Of a DNA stretch of 64,000 nt, positions 1 through 7,336 are shown piece after piece. Below the pieces are notes generated by a model that ran no database searches, had not been told where the DNA came from, and saw nothing but the letters and a program-made list of their open reading frames with translations. The stretch's first letter is position 1; each line of letters opens with the position of its first letter. Source of the DNA: Phycobacter sedimenti (lineage in GTDB: Bacteria; Pseudomonadota; Alphaproteobacteria; Rhodobacterales; Rhodobacteraceae); contig NZ_JBBVGR010000007.1 in NCBI RefSeq assembly GCF_038148855.1, forward strand, positions 186,001 to 250,000, written 5' to 3'. The position numbers and the translations under genes were made by a program.

Positions 1-825
1 CGCATCACCCGGAAACAGCCGCGACAGCCGGTCGGTCAACGCCTCATCCCGCGCCGCCAGGTGCAGAACCGACTGGTATTCGGCATCCTCTGCCATCTGG
101 CGCCAGCGTTGATCGGTCTGAAGATCCTCGGCGCCCTTGGCATCCTTCTGGAAGGACGAGCCGCCGCCATAGGATTGCACCGCACCAAGGCCGTTGTCCT
201 GCGCTTTCAGGCCCAGTTCGGCCAGCAGATCCGCGCGATAAGCCTCGTCGCGGCACCAGCGATCATAAGAGATGCAGGTGACCGCCAGCTCCTTGGCCAT
301 CTCCACCATGCCCAGAAGGCGGGTGTAAGTGTCCATGGCGCGCAGCAGGATGGCGTTGCGCCGCACAAGGCTGTAGCTTGGATTGCCCTGCATCTTTTTC
401 AGAAGCGAGGCCGCCCAGTTGAGGAAACCGCGATAGATCAGCACGTTGTGGCTCAGAAGGCTTTCATCGAAGCCGCCGGACACCTGCCGGTTCCCGGTGA
501 ATTCCGCAGGCGAGGTATCCTCGTAGGACATCACCAGAAGCGCGCCATCACCGGCCGCGCCCGTCACCGCTGACATATCCCGCAGCGCCTTGTGCTGGGG
601 GGCATGGGCACCGTTGACCTCGATCCCGCGAAAGCTGCGGAAAGGATCCTGTCCGGGCTTGCAGTTGTTGAGGAACACCGAGCGCCCAAAGGGTGCATTG
701 CGCTGCATCCAGTCCACGATGGCGTGATTGCCCGAGCGGCGCATGCCAAAAAGGCGGAGGGCAACACCGGGAACGATCCCAAGGGGCTGCCATGCGCTCT
801 GCGCCTGTTGCACGGCGAAAGACAT
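1..825 (-). CDS. Sulfotransferase-like P-loop protein, 3' end cut off by the window
   Basis: An open frame of 275 codons starts at ATG 825 behind a purine-rich GGGGGAGGG ribosome site and runs off the left edge, so the C-terminus is missing. Residues 26-39 contain GMRRSGNHAIVDW, which resembles the 5'-phosphosulfate-binding loop of PAPS-dependent sulfotransferases. A later segment, IYRGFLNWAASLL near residue 130, could be the 3'-phosphate-binding part. That would make it a soluble sulfuryl-transfer enzyme, but the acceptor cannot be predicted. It follows sdhA on the same strand after 117 nt, where sdhB would be expected, so it probably shares the sdh transcript. Family assignment is moderate; the coding frame itself is well supported by length, start site and codon use. 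Confidence 0.75.
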   Translation of the reverse strand, partial: MSFAVQQAQSAWQPLGIVPGVALRLFGMRRSGNHAIVDWMQRNAPFGRSVFLNNCKPGQDPFRSFRGIEVNGAHAPQHKALRDMSAVTGAAGDGALLVMSYEDTSPAEFTGNRQVSGGFDESLLSHNVLIYRGFLNWAASLLKKMQGNPSYSLVRRNAILLRAMDTYTRLLGMVEMAKELAVTCISYDRWCRDEAYRADLLAELGLKAQDNGLGAVQSYGGGSSFQKDAKGAEDLQTDQRWRQMAEDAEYQSVLHLAARDEALTDRLSRLFPGDA

Positions 826-872
826 CAGATGCCCTCCCCCTTGCAGGCCCACATATCCCTGCGCACAAGCAG

Positions 873-896
873 GCGCCCCTCCATCAGGAGAGGCGC
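873..896 (-). terminator. Intercistronic hairpin downstream of sdhA
   Basis: A ten-base-pair stem with one G-U pair and the tetraloop TGAT lies 47 nt after the sdhA stop. No U tract follows on the minus strand, so it is more likely a transcript-stability or partial-termination hairpin than a full terminator. It would set different levels for sdhA and the downstream gene. Confidence 0.4.
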
Positions 897-942
897 TGCA
901 GCACGCGAATGATATGCGGCAGGACCCATCGCGTCTGCTGCC

Positions 943-2748
943 TTAGAAGGTCCGCGCCTTGGGCGCGATACGCTTGAGGCTGATGCCGCCTTCGTCCTCG
1001 GTGGTCAGAGGATCCGTGATCACCGGACGATAGCTGAGGTCCACGGTGTTGCCTTCGACGCGGGCAACCGAGTGGACACGCCAGTTTTCGTCGTCGCGGG
1101 TGGTGAAATCCTCATGCGCGTGGGCGCCACGGCTTTCCTTGCGGGCCTCGGCACCAACAATGGTGGCCAGCGCGTTCGGCATCAGGTTCGTGAGCTCCAG
1201 CGTCTCCATCAGGTCCGAGTTCCACACCAGCGAGCGGTCGGTGACCTTCAGATCGCCCATCTTCGCTGCGATGGCGGTCATCTTCTCGACGCCTTCGGCC
1301 ATGGTTTCCGAGGTGCGGAAGACCGCCGCATCGGATTGCATGGTGCGCTGCATCTCAAGGCGCAGATCCGCTGTCGGGATGCCGCCATTGGCGTTGCGCA
1401 GCCCGTCGAAGCGGTCAAATGCCTTGTCGATCTGGGACTGGTTCAGCTCGGGGTTCGAAGTCTCGGGGTTCACCACCTTGCCTGCGCGGATCGCAGCGGC
1501 GCGGCCGAACACGACGAGGTCAATGAGCGAGTTGGACCCCAGACGGTTGGCGCCATGCACCGAGGCACAGCCCGCTTCGCCCACGGCCATCAGGCCCGGC
1601 ACCACGGCGGTGGGGTCTTCGGCGGTGGGGTTCAGCACTTCGCCCCAGTAGTTGGTGGGAATGCCGCCCATGTTGTAGTGCACCGTCGGCAGAACCGGGA
1701 TCGGCTCCTTGGTGACATCCACACCGGCAAAGATCTTGGCGCTTTCCGAAATGCCCGGAAGGCGTTCGGCCAGGGCCTCGGCCGGGAGGTGGCTGAGGTT
1801 CAGGTGAATGTGATCGCCATGTTCACCCACGCCGCGCCCCTCGCGGATCTCCATGGTCATGGAGCGGGAGACATAGTCGCGCGGGGCGAGGTCTTTATAC
1901 TGGGGCGCATAGCGCTCCATGAAGCGTTCGCCCTCGGAGTTAGTCAGATAGCCGCCTTCGCCGCGCGCGCCTTCGGTGATCAGGCAGCCCGAGCCGTAGA
2001 TGCCGGTCGGGTGGAACTGCACGAACTCCATGTCCTGCAGCGGCAGGCCCGCACGGGCCACCATGCCGCCACCGTCGCCGGTGCAGGTATGGGCCGAGGT
2101 GGCGCTGAAATAGGCACGGCCATAACCGCCGGTGGCCAGTACGACCATCTTGGCGTTGAAGACATGCATGGTGCCATCGTCAAGCTTCCAGCAGACAACG
2201 CCCTGGCACTGTCCGTCTTCGGACATGATCAGGTCGATGGCGAAATACTCGATGTAGAACTCGGCGTTGTTCTTGAGGCTCTGACCATAAAGCGTGTGCA
2301 GGATGGCGTGGCCGGTCCGGTCGGCGGCGGCACAGGTGCGCTGCACGGCGGGGCCTTCACCGAATTCGGTGGTGTGACCACCGAACGGACGCTGGTAGAT
2401 CTTGCCCTCTTCGGTGCGCGAAAACGGCACGCCGTAGTGCTCCAGCTCGTAAACCGCCTTGGGCGCTTCACGGGCGAGGTATTCCATCGCGTCGGTATCA
2501 CCCAGCCAGTCCGAGCCCTTGACGGTGTCATACATGTGCCACTGCCAGTGGTCCGGGCCCATGTTCGACAGCGAGGCAGCGATACCGCCCTGCGCCGCAA
2601 CCGTGTGGGAACGGGTCGGGAAAACCTTGGTCACGCAGGCGGTGCGCAGACCCTGCTCGGCCATGCCGAGGGTCGCGCGCAGACCGGCACCACCGGCACC
2701 GACCACGACCACGTCATATTCATGTGTTTCGTATTCGTAAGCAGCCAT
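943..2748 (-). CDS. sdhA: Succinate dehydrogenase flavoprotein subunit
   Basis: This 601-residue protein is the FAD-bearing catalytic subunit of respiratory complex II, oxidising succinate to fumarate on the cytoplasmic face of the inner membrane. The N-terminus has the dinucleotide motif GAGGAG at residues 17-22. The TRSHTVAAQGG segment contains His48, the usual site of covalent FAD attachment. HPTGIYGSGCLITEGARGEGG in the middle carries substrate-binding and active-site residues, and the length is normal for the family. It lies 15 nt behind sdhD in the order sdhC-sdhD-sdhA. sdhB is not directly downstream: a sulfotransferase-like gene occupies that place and sdhB must lie outside the window. 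Confidence 0.98.
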   Translation of the reverse strand: MAAYEYETHEYDVVVVGAGGAGLRATLGMAEQGLRTACVTKVFPTRSHTVAAQGGIAASLSNMGPDHWQWHMYDTVKGSDWLGDTDAMEYLAREAPKAVYELEHYGVPFSRTEEGKIYQRPFGGHTTEFGEGPAVQRTCAAADRTGHAILHTLYGQSLKNNAEFYIEYFAIDLIMSEDGQCQGVVCWKLDDGTMHVFNAKMVVLATGGYGRAYFSATSAHTCTGDGGGMVARAGLPLQDMEFVQFHPTGIYGSGCLITEGARGEGGYLTNSEGERFMERYAPQYKDLAPRDYVSRSMTMEIREGRGVGEHGDHIHLNLSHLPAEALAERLPGISESAKIFAGVDVTKEPIPVLPTVHYNMGGIPTNYWGEVLNPTAEDPTAVVPGLMAVGEAGCASVHGANRLGSNSLIDLVVFGRAAAIRAGKVVNPETSNPELNQSQIDKAFDRFDGLRNANGGIPTADLRLEMQRTMQSDAAVFRTSETMAEGVEKMTAIAAKMGDLKVTDRSLVWNSDLMETLELTNLMPNALATIVGAEARKESRGAHAHEDFTTRDDENWRVHSVARVEGNTVDLSYRPVITDPLTTEDEGGISLKRIAPKARTF

Positions 2749-2763
2749 TGGAAACCTCGGGGA

Positions 2764-3135
2764 TTACAGGGCCAGACGGACGAGGGCGTAGACCCCGGTC
2801 ACGGCGACAGCATAGGACAGGCAGGTCATCAGGATGATCGCCAGACGGCCCTTGAAGCCGTGGACGTAGTCTTCCAGCATGATCTGCGCACCCGATTTGA
2901 AGTGCATCATGCCGACCCAGATGGTCAGCGCGGCGATGATCGCCGGGAAGGGACGCGCGTAATAGGCGGTGATCTCTTCATAGGATCCGCCCAGTGCGCA
3001 GCCGAAGGTGAAGATGAACAGCGGCACCAGGATCAGCAGGGCAACCGAGCTGACCTGCATCGACCAGTGATGCTCGGTTCCGGATTTGGCCGCGCCCATG
3101 CCAATGGCGCGCTTGCGGTCTGTCAAATAACGCAT
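2764..3135 (-). CDS. sdhD: Succinate dehydrogenase membrane anchor subunit
   Basis: This 123-residue hydrophobic protein has three predicted membrane helices, at about residues 29-50, 63-80 and 94-119. It is the second membrane anchor of complex II and helps form the haem b and quinone sites. The segment MHFKSGAQIMLEDYVHG, before the last helix, resembles the conserved anchor region of alphaproteobacterial SdhD. It follows sdhC after 22 nt and precedes sdhA by 15 nt, so the three are one transcript. Identification rests on topology, size and operon position as well as sequence. Confidence 0.93.
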   Translation of the reverse strand: MRYLTDRKRAIGMGAAKSGTEHHWSMQVSSVALLILVPLFIFTFGCALGGSYEEITAYYARPFPAIIAALTIWVGMMHFKSGAQIMLEDYVHGFKGRLAIILMTCLSYAVAVTGVYALVRLAL

Positions 3136-3157
3136 AGCTTTCTCTCTCCCTTGGCGA

Positions 3158-3541
3158 TCAGACGAGGATCAGGGTGATGGCGGTCAGGGCGACCGAGCCG
3201 ATGATGACGATCCAGCCCAGTTTCTGAGCAGGCTCGAGGTCCATCATCTTGCCGTTGTCCCAGATCAGGTGACGCACACCTGCCAGAAGGTGATACCACA
3301 TGCCCAGAACCGACAGGCTGAGGACAAGATCCCCGAACCAGCTGGTCAGCACCGCATTGGCGATTGCGAAATATTCAGCAGAAGTCGCCGCGGCGAGGAA
3401 CCACCAGACAACCAGCAGCGCGGTCACGATCAGGGCATTGCCTGTGATCCGCGTCAGGATCGAGGTGACAGAGGTGATCTGCGGGCGGTAGATCGACAGA
3501 TGCGGCGAAAGCGGGCGATTGCCCCGATTTACATCGGCCAT
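3158..3541 (-). CDS. sdhC: Succinate dehydrogenase cytochrome b556 subunit
   Basis: The start at ATG 3541, behind AAAGGAG, gives 127 residues, the usual SdhC length. The frame is open further upstream, but that part has no family similarity. The N-terminal segment RPLSPHLSIYRPQITS is characteristic of SdhC. Three membrane helices follow, and HLLAGVRHLIWD contains the histidine expected to ligate haem b. The protein anchors complex II and delivers electrons to ubiquinone. It is the first gene of the sdh transcript and is preceded by a twin palindromic operator and a CTGC-N3-GCAG element. Confidence 0.95.
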   Translation of the reverse strand: MADVNRGNRPLSPHLSIYRPQITSVTSILTRITGNALIVTALLVVWWFLAAATSAEYFAIANAVLTSWFGDLVLSLSVLGMWYHLLAGVRHLIWDNGKMMDLEPAQKLGWIVIIGSVALTAITLILV

Positions 3542-3569
3542 GTTGGCTCCTTTCCGGTTAGCTGACCAC

Positions 3570-3597
3570 GTTTTAGCGGTTTTTTGGGCGCTGTCAC
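3570..3597 (-). promoter_or_regulatory. Candidate sdh promoter (-35 GTGACA, -10 TAAAAC)
   Basis: On the minus strand GTGACA and TAAAAC are separated by 16 bp that include CAAAAAACC. The sucC upstream region has the same layout (CGGACA, 16 bp with CAAAAAACC, TTAATC). This similarity between two co-regulated genes is the main support; the -10 matches are poor. Confidence 0.35.
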
Positions 3598-3631
3598 GCA
3601 AACGAGTGGTAAAAATCGCGCCATATTCACA

Positions 3632-3642
3632 CTGCGGTGCAG
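3632..3642. promoter_or_regulatory. CTGC-N3-GCAG element upstream of sdhC (PhaR-like site)
   Basis: CTGCGGTGCAG is a perfect CTGC-N3-GCAG dyad, followed by AAAAG. The same arrangement occurs upstream of mdh and, degenerate, upstream of mcl2. CTGC-N3-GCAG is, as I recall it, the site described for the PHA regulator PhaR in Rhodobacter and Paracoccus. The factor acting here is inferred, not shown. Confidence 0.5.
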
Positions 3643-3653
3643 AAAAGCCGGGA

Positions 3654-3688
3654 TTTGTGATCACACCGGTCAGTTAAGTGATCACAAA
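3654..3688. promoter_or_regulatory. Twin palindromic operator upstream of sdhC
   Basis: Two copies of the palindrome GTGATCAC (3657-3664 and 3678-3685) have centres exactly 21 bp apart. They are flanked outside by TTT and AAA, so the whole block is also an inverted repeat. An almost identical block with the same 21 bp spacing lies upstream of sucC, at a similar distance from the start codon (about 120 against 117 bp). Two helical turns between half-blocks suggests cooperative binding of two dimers. A GntR-family central-carbon regulator such as AkgR is a possible ligand, but this is a guess. Confidence 0.8.
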
Positions 3689-3783
3689 TTCTCAGATCCC
3701 TAAAAATGCACAGAATCACGGGGACGAACCGCCAGCCCCGCTTTGCCGCCGGGATGACCGCAGTCTCCCGGCCGTCGGGCCGT

Positions 3784-3819
3784 CCGGCGCCCATTCCCAG
3801 CGTGGGTAAAGGGCGCCGG
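3784..3819 (-). terminator. Stem-loop downstream of mch
   Basis: Nine-base-pair arms CCGGCGCCC and GGGCGCCGG enclose a loop containing the further pair CCCA/TGGG. It lies 13 nt after the mch stop, between the mcl2-mch operon and the sdh promoter region, and probably ends or protects the upstream transcript. There is no clear U tract. Confidence 0.5.
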
Positions 3820-3831
3820 GCATTGACACCG

Positions 3832-4878
3832 TCACTTGGGCATCAGGGCCCAGTAATCAAGATCCAGCAGCACCTCGGGCAGGTACTTGCCGTCTTCGCC
3901 CTTCAGCTGGAACGGCTCCCCGCCGCTGGTGGCGACCAGGCGCAGGCGGATGGCGCCGACGCCGGGGGCCTCGGTCTCGGCCTTGTCCAGAACCTCGGAC
4001 CAGGCGCGGATGGTGGTGCCGGACAGGCAGGGGTTCGCATGCGCGCCACCGTTGAGGCCGACGATCATCTGCGCATTGGCCAAACCGTTGAAGGACAGCG
4101 CCCGCGCCATGGAGATCACGTGACCACCATAGATCAGCCGGGTGCCGTCGGGGCGCGCGGTGGCGTCGAAATGAACCTTGGCGGTGTTCTGCCACAGGCG
4201 AGTGGCCAGCATGTGCTCGGCCTCTTCAACCGTCACGCCATCGACGTGGTCGATGGTCTCGCCCACCTCGTAATCACCCCAGCGGTGGGGCTCACCGGCG
4301 AGCGTGAAGTCGTAACCGCTGAAATCAAGACCACCCGGGATTTTCAGATCCGAGGCCGGGATCACCTTGGTCAGCTCGGGGATCTGGGTTTCGGGCGCAG
4401 GCGCATCGAGGTTGTTCTTGCGCACCATCACCCAGCGCACATACTCCATCACGACCTCATCGTTCTGGTTCAGCCCGCGGGTGCGCACGTAAACGACGCC
4501 CGATTTGCCGTTGGAGTTCTGCTTGAGTCCGATCACCTCGGATTCCGAGCGCAGCGTGTCCCCTTCATAGACCGGCAACAGCCAGCGCCCCTCGGCATAG
4601 CCGAGGTTCGCGACCGCGTTCAGCGAAATATCCGGCACCGTCTTGCCGAATACGATGTGGAAGGCCACCAGATCATCGATGGGCGATGCGGGCAGACCAC
4701 AGCCGCGCGCAAATTCATCCGAGGAATAGAGCGCATGACGCGCCGGATAAAGCGCGTGATAGAGCGCCCGCTCGCCCCCCGAAACGGTGCGCGGCACCGC
4801 GTGGGCGATCACATCCCCCACATTGTAGTCTTCGAAAAAGCGTCCCGGATTGGTTTTGGCCGCTGTGGTCTTGGCCAT
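3832..4878 (-). CDS. mch: Mesaconyl-CoA hydratase (MaoC-type)
   Basis: This 348-residue protein consists of two MaoC-like hot-dog halves, the arrangement of mesaconyl-CoA hydratase, which interconverts mesaconyl-CoA and beta-methylmalyl-CoA in the ethylmalonyl-CoA pathway of acetate assimilation. The N-terminal GRFFEDYNVGDVIAHAVPRTV and the hydratase-like segment RLIYGGHVISMARALSFNGL fit that enzyme, as does the length (about 340 residues). Its start overlaps the DUF1737 stop by one base (TGATG), implying translational coupling. mcl2, acting on the next intermediates of the pathway, heads the same gene row. I am confident of the family and fairly confident of the exact reaction. Confidence 0.88.
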   Translation of the reverse strand: MAKTTAAKTNPGRFFEDYNVGDVIAHAVPRTVSGGERALYHALYPARHALYSSDEFARGCGLPASPIDDLVAFHIVFGKTVPDISLNAVANLGYAEGRWLLPVYEGDTLRSESEVIGLKQNSNGKSGVVYVRTRGLNQNDEVVMEYVRWVMVRKNNLDAPAPETQIPELTKVIPASDLKIPGGLDFSGYDFTLAGEPHRWGDYEVGETIDHVDGVTVEEAEHMLATRLWQNTAKVHFDATARPDGTRLIYGGHVISMARALSFNGLANAQMIVGLNGGAHANPCLSGTTIRAWSEVLDKAETEAPGVGAIRLRLVATSGGEPFQLKGEDGKYLPEVLLDLDYWALMPK

Positions 4879-5081
4879 CAGTGCTCTCCCAGTTTTGTGT
4901 CAGGTGTGTAGGTGCCCTCGACCTCTTTCACCACGGATTGACCGCAGCGCATGATGCCCTTGACCGGGTCAAAGGTCTGGGTGGGGGAGCCATAAAGCTC
5001 CCATCCCTTGTTCAGCGCATCGGTCACCTTGTGACAAAAGGCAGAGGTGTCGTCTTCGCTCAGGAAACGATAGAGTTTCAT
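4878..5081 (-). CDS. DUF1737 domain-containing small protein
   Basis: A 67-residue soluble protein with the DUF1737 pattern: an N-terminal YRFLSEDDTSAFCHKVTDALNKG helix region followed by GWELYGSPTQTFD. Members are small alpha/beta proteins of unknown role, often next to acyl-CoA metabolism genes in Rhodobacterales. It is coupled to mch (one-base overlap) and starts 7 nt after nnrU, so it is firmly inside this operon. Confidence 0.8.
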   Translation of the reverse strand: MKLYRFLSEDDTSAFCHKVTDALNKGWELYGSPTQTFDPVKGIMRCGQSVVKEVEGTYTPDTKLGEH

Positions 5082-5088
5082 GGATCAC

Positions 5089-5637
5089 TTATCCCGGAAA
5101 CGGTGAGGGGCCGATCAGCCCGTGGATGTAGCCGATGACGGCCAGCAGAACGATGGAGGCGACAAAGAACATCCCGTCCTTGGCGATGCTGCCCTTGGGG
5201 CCGGGGGTCCAGTTCGGCTCGGCGCGGTTGATCAGCATGATCTGCACCGGCACATACAGCAGCAAGCCACCGAACAGCACGATCGAGGCGAGATCGCCGT
5301 TGACCAGAAGATGCGCAATCGCCCAGAGGGCAAAGCCCGTCAGCATCGGATGGCGCATCCCTGACAGGAGCGCGCCCTTCTTGGGCGCAGGCGACATCAT
5401 GTAAAGCGCGATCAGAACCAGCAGGTTGTTGATATGCACCATGAAGGCAGGCGGTGCCCAGACGTAGATGAAGTCAGTGGCGCGATAGCCCAGAACCATC
5501 AGAACGATGCCCGCCACGATAACCAGCGCGGTGATGCCCTTGCCCTTGTCGCCAAGGGATGCGCGGGCATCGGGGGCAAGGCGTTTGAACATATGCCCGC
5601 CCCACCACAGTAGGATGCCTAGGACCAAAAGTGCCAT
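5089..5637 (-). CDS. NnrU family integral membrane protein
   Basis: This 182-residue protein has five or six predicted membrane helices and the NnrU signature GMRHPMLTGFALWAIAHLL, with conserved histidines in the middle. NnrU was named from denitrifying Rhodobacter, where it is linked to nitric-oxide metabolism. Many Rhodobacterales carry it in carbon-metabolism operons without denitrification genes, as here. It sits between mcl2 and DUF1737, 7 nt before the latter. The family call is secure; a role in nitrogen-oxide handling cannot be inferred from this context. Confidence 0.85.
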   Translation of the reverse strand: MALLVLGILLWWGGHMFKRLAPDARASLGDKGKGITALVIVAGIVLMVLGYRATDFIYVWAPPAFMVHINNLLVLIALYMMSPAPKKGALLSGMRHPMLTGFALWAIAHLLVNGDLASIVLFGGLLLYVPVQIMLINRAEPNWTPGPKGSIAKDGMFFVASIVLLAVIGYIHGLIGPSPFPG

Positions 5638-5653
5638 ATCAGTCTCCGATCAA

Positions 5654-5675
5654 GGTGTTAAATGTGGTTAACACC
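5654..5675 (-). repeat. Inverted repeat between mcl2 and nnrU
   Basis: GGTGTTAA and TTAACACC, separated by 6 bp, form a perfect eight-base inverted repeat that begins in the mcl2 stop codon and ends 17 nt before the nnrU start. It could be an operator for an internal promoter or a transcript hairpin. Confidence 0.5.
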
Positions 5676-6529
5676 TAGGCCGAAATGGCCGCGATTGCAT
5701 CCGCTTTTGCAAGAATCTCCCGCGCCGTCACAACGTGCAGGTTCTCGACGATCTTGCCATCCACCACGGCCACGCCCTGCCCCGCGGCTTCGACCTCTTC
5801 AAAGGCGGCGATCTGGCGGCGGGCAAGGTCAATCTCGGCCTCGGAGGGCGCAAATGCGGTGTTGGTCACATCGACCTGCGCCGGGTGGATCAGGGTCTTG
5901 CCGTCAAAGCCCATGTCGCGGCCCTGATCGCATTCCGCTTTCAGCCCTTCGTCGTCCTTGAAGGCATTGTAGACGCCATCGACGATGATCTTGCCTTCCG
6001 CCTTGGCGGCCAGCAGGCACAGGCCCAGCCCGGCCATCATCGGCAGGCGGTCGGGGCGGAACCGGGTCTGCAGCTCCTTGGCCAGATCGTTGGTGCCCAT
6101 CACCATGCCTTGCAGCTTCGGATGCGCCGCGATCGCGGCCGCGTTCAGCATCCCGCGCGGGGTTTCCATCATCGCCCAGAGCGGCTTGTCCCCGGTGATT
6201 TCGGCCAGCGCGTCCAGATCGGCGGGGGAGGACACCTTGGGCAAGAGGATCGCGTCGCAGTCCATCTTGGCAGCAGCCTCGGCATCGGCGCGGCCCCATT
6301 TGGTATCCAGCCCGTTGATCCGCACGATACGGACACGGGCGCCATAGCCGCCGGTTGCCAGCGCCTCTGCCAGCGTGTCGCGGGCGTTTTCCTTTTCCTC
6401 GACCGAAACGGCATCTTCCAGATCAAAGATCACCGCATCCACCGGCAGGGAGCGGGCCTTGTCCAGCGCGCGGGGCTTTGAACCGGGAATGTAAAGAACC
6501 GAACGATATGGGCGGGTGCGCGGGTCCAT
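5675..6529 (-). CDS. mcl2: (3S)-malyl-CoA thioesterase-like CoA ester lyase
   Basis: ATG 6529 follows GGAGG at good spacing and gives 284 residues, the size of Mcl2; the malyl-CoA lyase Mcl1 is about 30 residues longer. The HpcH/HpaI (citE-like) barrel is shown by YRSVLYIPGSKPRALDKA, the metal-binding FDLEDAVSVEEKENAR and PLWAMMETPRGMLNAA. Mcl2 hydrolyses (3S)-malyl-CoA to malate and CoA at the end of the ethylmalonyl-CoA pathway. It heads the row mcl2-nnrU-DUF1737-mch. A CTGC-type element upstream (6601-6611) matches one upstream of sdhC. A lyase of related specificity is the main alternative. Confidence 0.82.
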   Translation of the reverse strand: MDPRTRPYRSVLYIPGSKPRALDKARSLPVDAVIFDLEDAVSVEEKENARDTLAEALATGGYGARVRIVRINGLDTKWGRADAEAAAKMDCDAILLPKVSSPADLDALAEITGDKPLWAMMETPRGMLNAAAIAAHPKLQGMVMGTNDLAKELQTRFRPDRLPMMAGLGLCLLAAKAEGKIIVDGVYNAFKDDEGLKAECDQGRDMGFDGKTLIHPAQVDVTNTAFAPSEAEIDLARRQIAAFEEVEAAGQGVAVVDGKIVENLHVVTAREILAKADAIAAISA

Positions 6530-6949
6530 CAGGGGCCTCCAAGTCATTTTGTTGCGCAAACCGGTACAGATTCGACCAGATACTTTCAAGGGAATTCCCG
6601 CCGCAGTGCAGAAAAGCACAAAAAGGAAGCCCGAAACGCAAAATCCTCACAAAGAATACCATTGATATTTCAGCCGAATCATGAATGCGCACCTGATTAA
6701 CGACTTGTCAGCACCTGTTTGGCACAGTTTTTGTGTCGAGCAGTCGATCCGGAACAGCCAAGACTCTGACTGACCGGGGGCCAGGACGGTCCATCCACAA
6801 TGCCGCCGATCCGAGCGATCCGTGGCAAGGCTCTGGGCCAAAGGCCCGCATAACGATTACGTCAATCAAACCGGCCCATGAAGGGACTTCGGACAGGTGC
6901 AGCTTGCTGCCTCTGAACAGGTCTGGCCGTTCGGGAAAGGGTAAAACCC
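6530..6949. other. 420-nt divergent regulatory region between mcl2 and a secreted-protein gene
   Basis: No convincing gene was found here; short open frames lack ribosome sites and have unlike codon use. The part next to mcl2 holds a TTGCGCAA palindrome (6552-6559) and the CTGC-type site at 6601-6611. The middle is A/T-rich (6612-6735), as expected for promoters. The part next to the secreted-protein gene ends in a GGGAAAGGG ribosome site. Confidence 0.5.
6601..6611. promoter_or_regulatory. Degenerate CTGC-N3-GCAG element upstream of mcl2
   Basis: CCGCAGTGCAG followed by AAAAGC matches the sdhC-upstream element (CTGCGGTGCAGAAAAGC) at all but two positions. Both lie about 80-90 bp upstream of a start codon on the minus strand. 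This points to shared control of mcl2 and sdh, although one half-site is imperfect. Confidence 0.4.
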
Positions 6950-7264
6950 ATGAAGAAGACGATGTTCAAAGCAACCGTTGGTCTGGCCGTTCTGGCCCTG
7001 ACCGCAACCCAGTCCTTTGCTCAGGGCCGCAACTGCGCCCCGCGGGAAGTCGTGGTCGAGCGACTGGCAGAGAAATACGGCGAAAGCCGCCAGAGCATTG
7101 GCCTTGGTGGCCAGGGCATGGTGATGGAAACCTTCGCCTCGGCCGAATCCGGCACCTGGACGATCACCGTCACGATGCCCAACGGCATGACCTGCCTGAT
7201 GGCCTCTGGCCAGTCCTATGAGGCGCTGGCAGAGGCCCTGCCCAGCACAGACAACGACGCCTGA
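6950..7264 (+). CDS. Small secreted hypothetical protein
   Basis: The 104-residue product begins with a clear Sec signal peptide (MKKTMFKATVGLAVLALTATQSFAQ, cleavage probably after AQ at 24-25). The mature part is about 79 residues with two cysteines, Cys28 and Cys63, that could form a disulfide. It is therefore probably periplasmic. The start has a strong GGGAAAGGG site. It stands alone, with its own terminator-like hairpin 40 nt after the stop. I do not recognise a functional family. Confidence 0.75.
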   Translation: MKKTMFKATVGLAVLALTATQSFAQGRNCAPREVVVERLAEKYGESRQSIGLGGQGMVMETFASAESGTWTITVTMPNGMTCLMASGQSYEALAEALPSTDNDA

Positions 7265-7306
7265 TCAGAGCATTCCTGATCGGCCCCTGACCGAACACCA
7301 GGATTG

Positions 7307-7329
7307 GACCGCCCATGTGGCGGCCCTTT
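7307..7329 (+). terminator. Terminator-like hairpin between convergent genes
   Basis: CCGCC-CATGT-GGCGG, extended outward by a G-C pair across one mismatch, is followed by CTTTC. It lies between the secreted-protein gene and the convergent TauE/SafE gene. Confidence 0.5.
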
Positions 7330-7336
7330 CAGGGGC

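Noticed and set aside
1072..3177. 701-codon open frame on the plus strand opposite sdhA and sdhD
   Set aside because: It is the mirror frame of GC-rich codons in well-identified genes; no ribosome site or family similarity.
5654..5675. TTAA-N6-TTAAC read as a CtrA binding site
   Set aside because: CtrA half-sites need a 7-bp gap, and the perfect 8-bp symmetry explains the sequence better as an inverted repeat.
6733..7221. 162-codon plus-strand frame overlapping the small secreted-protein gene
   Set aside because: It is in a different frame from a gene with a clear signal peptide and ribosome site, and its own start has none.
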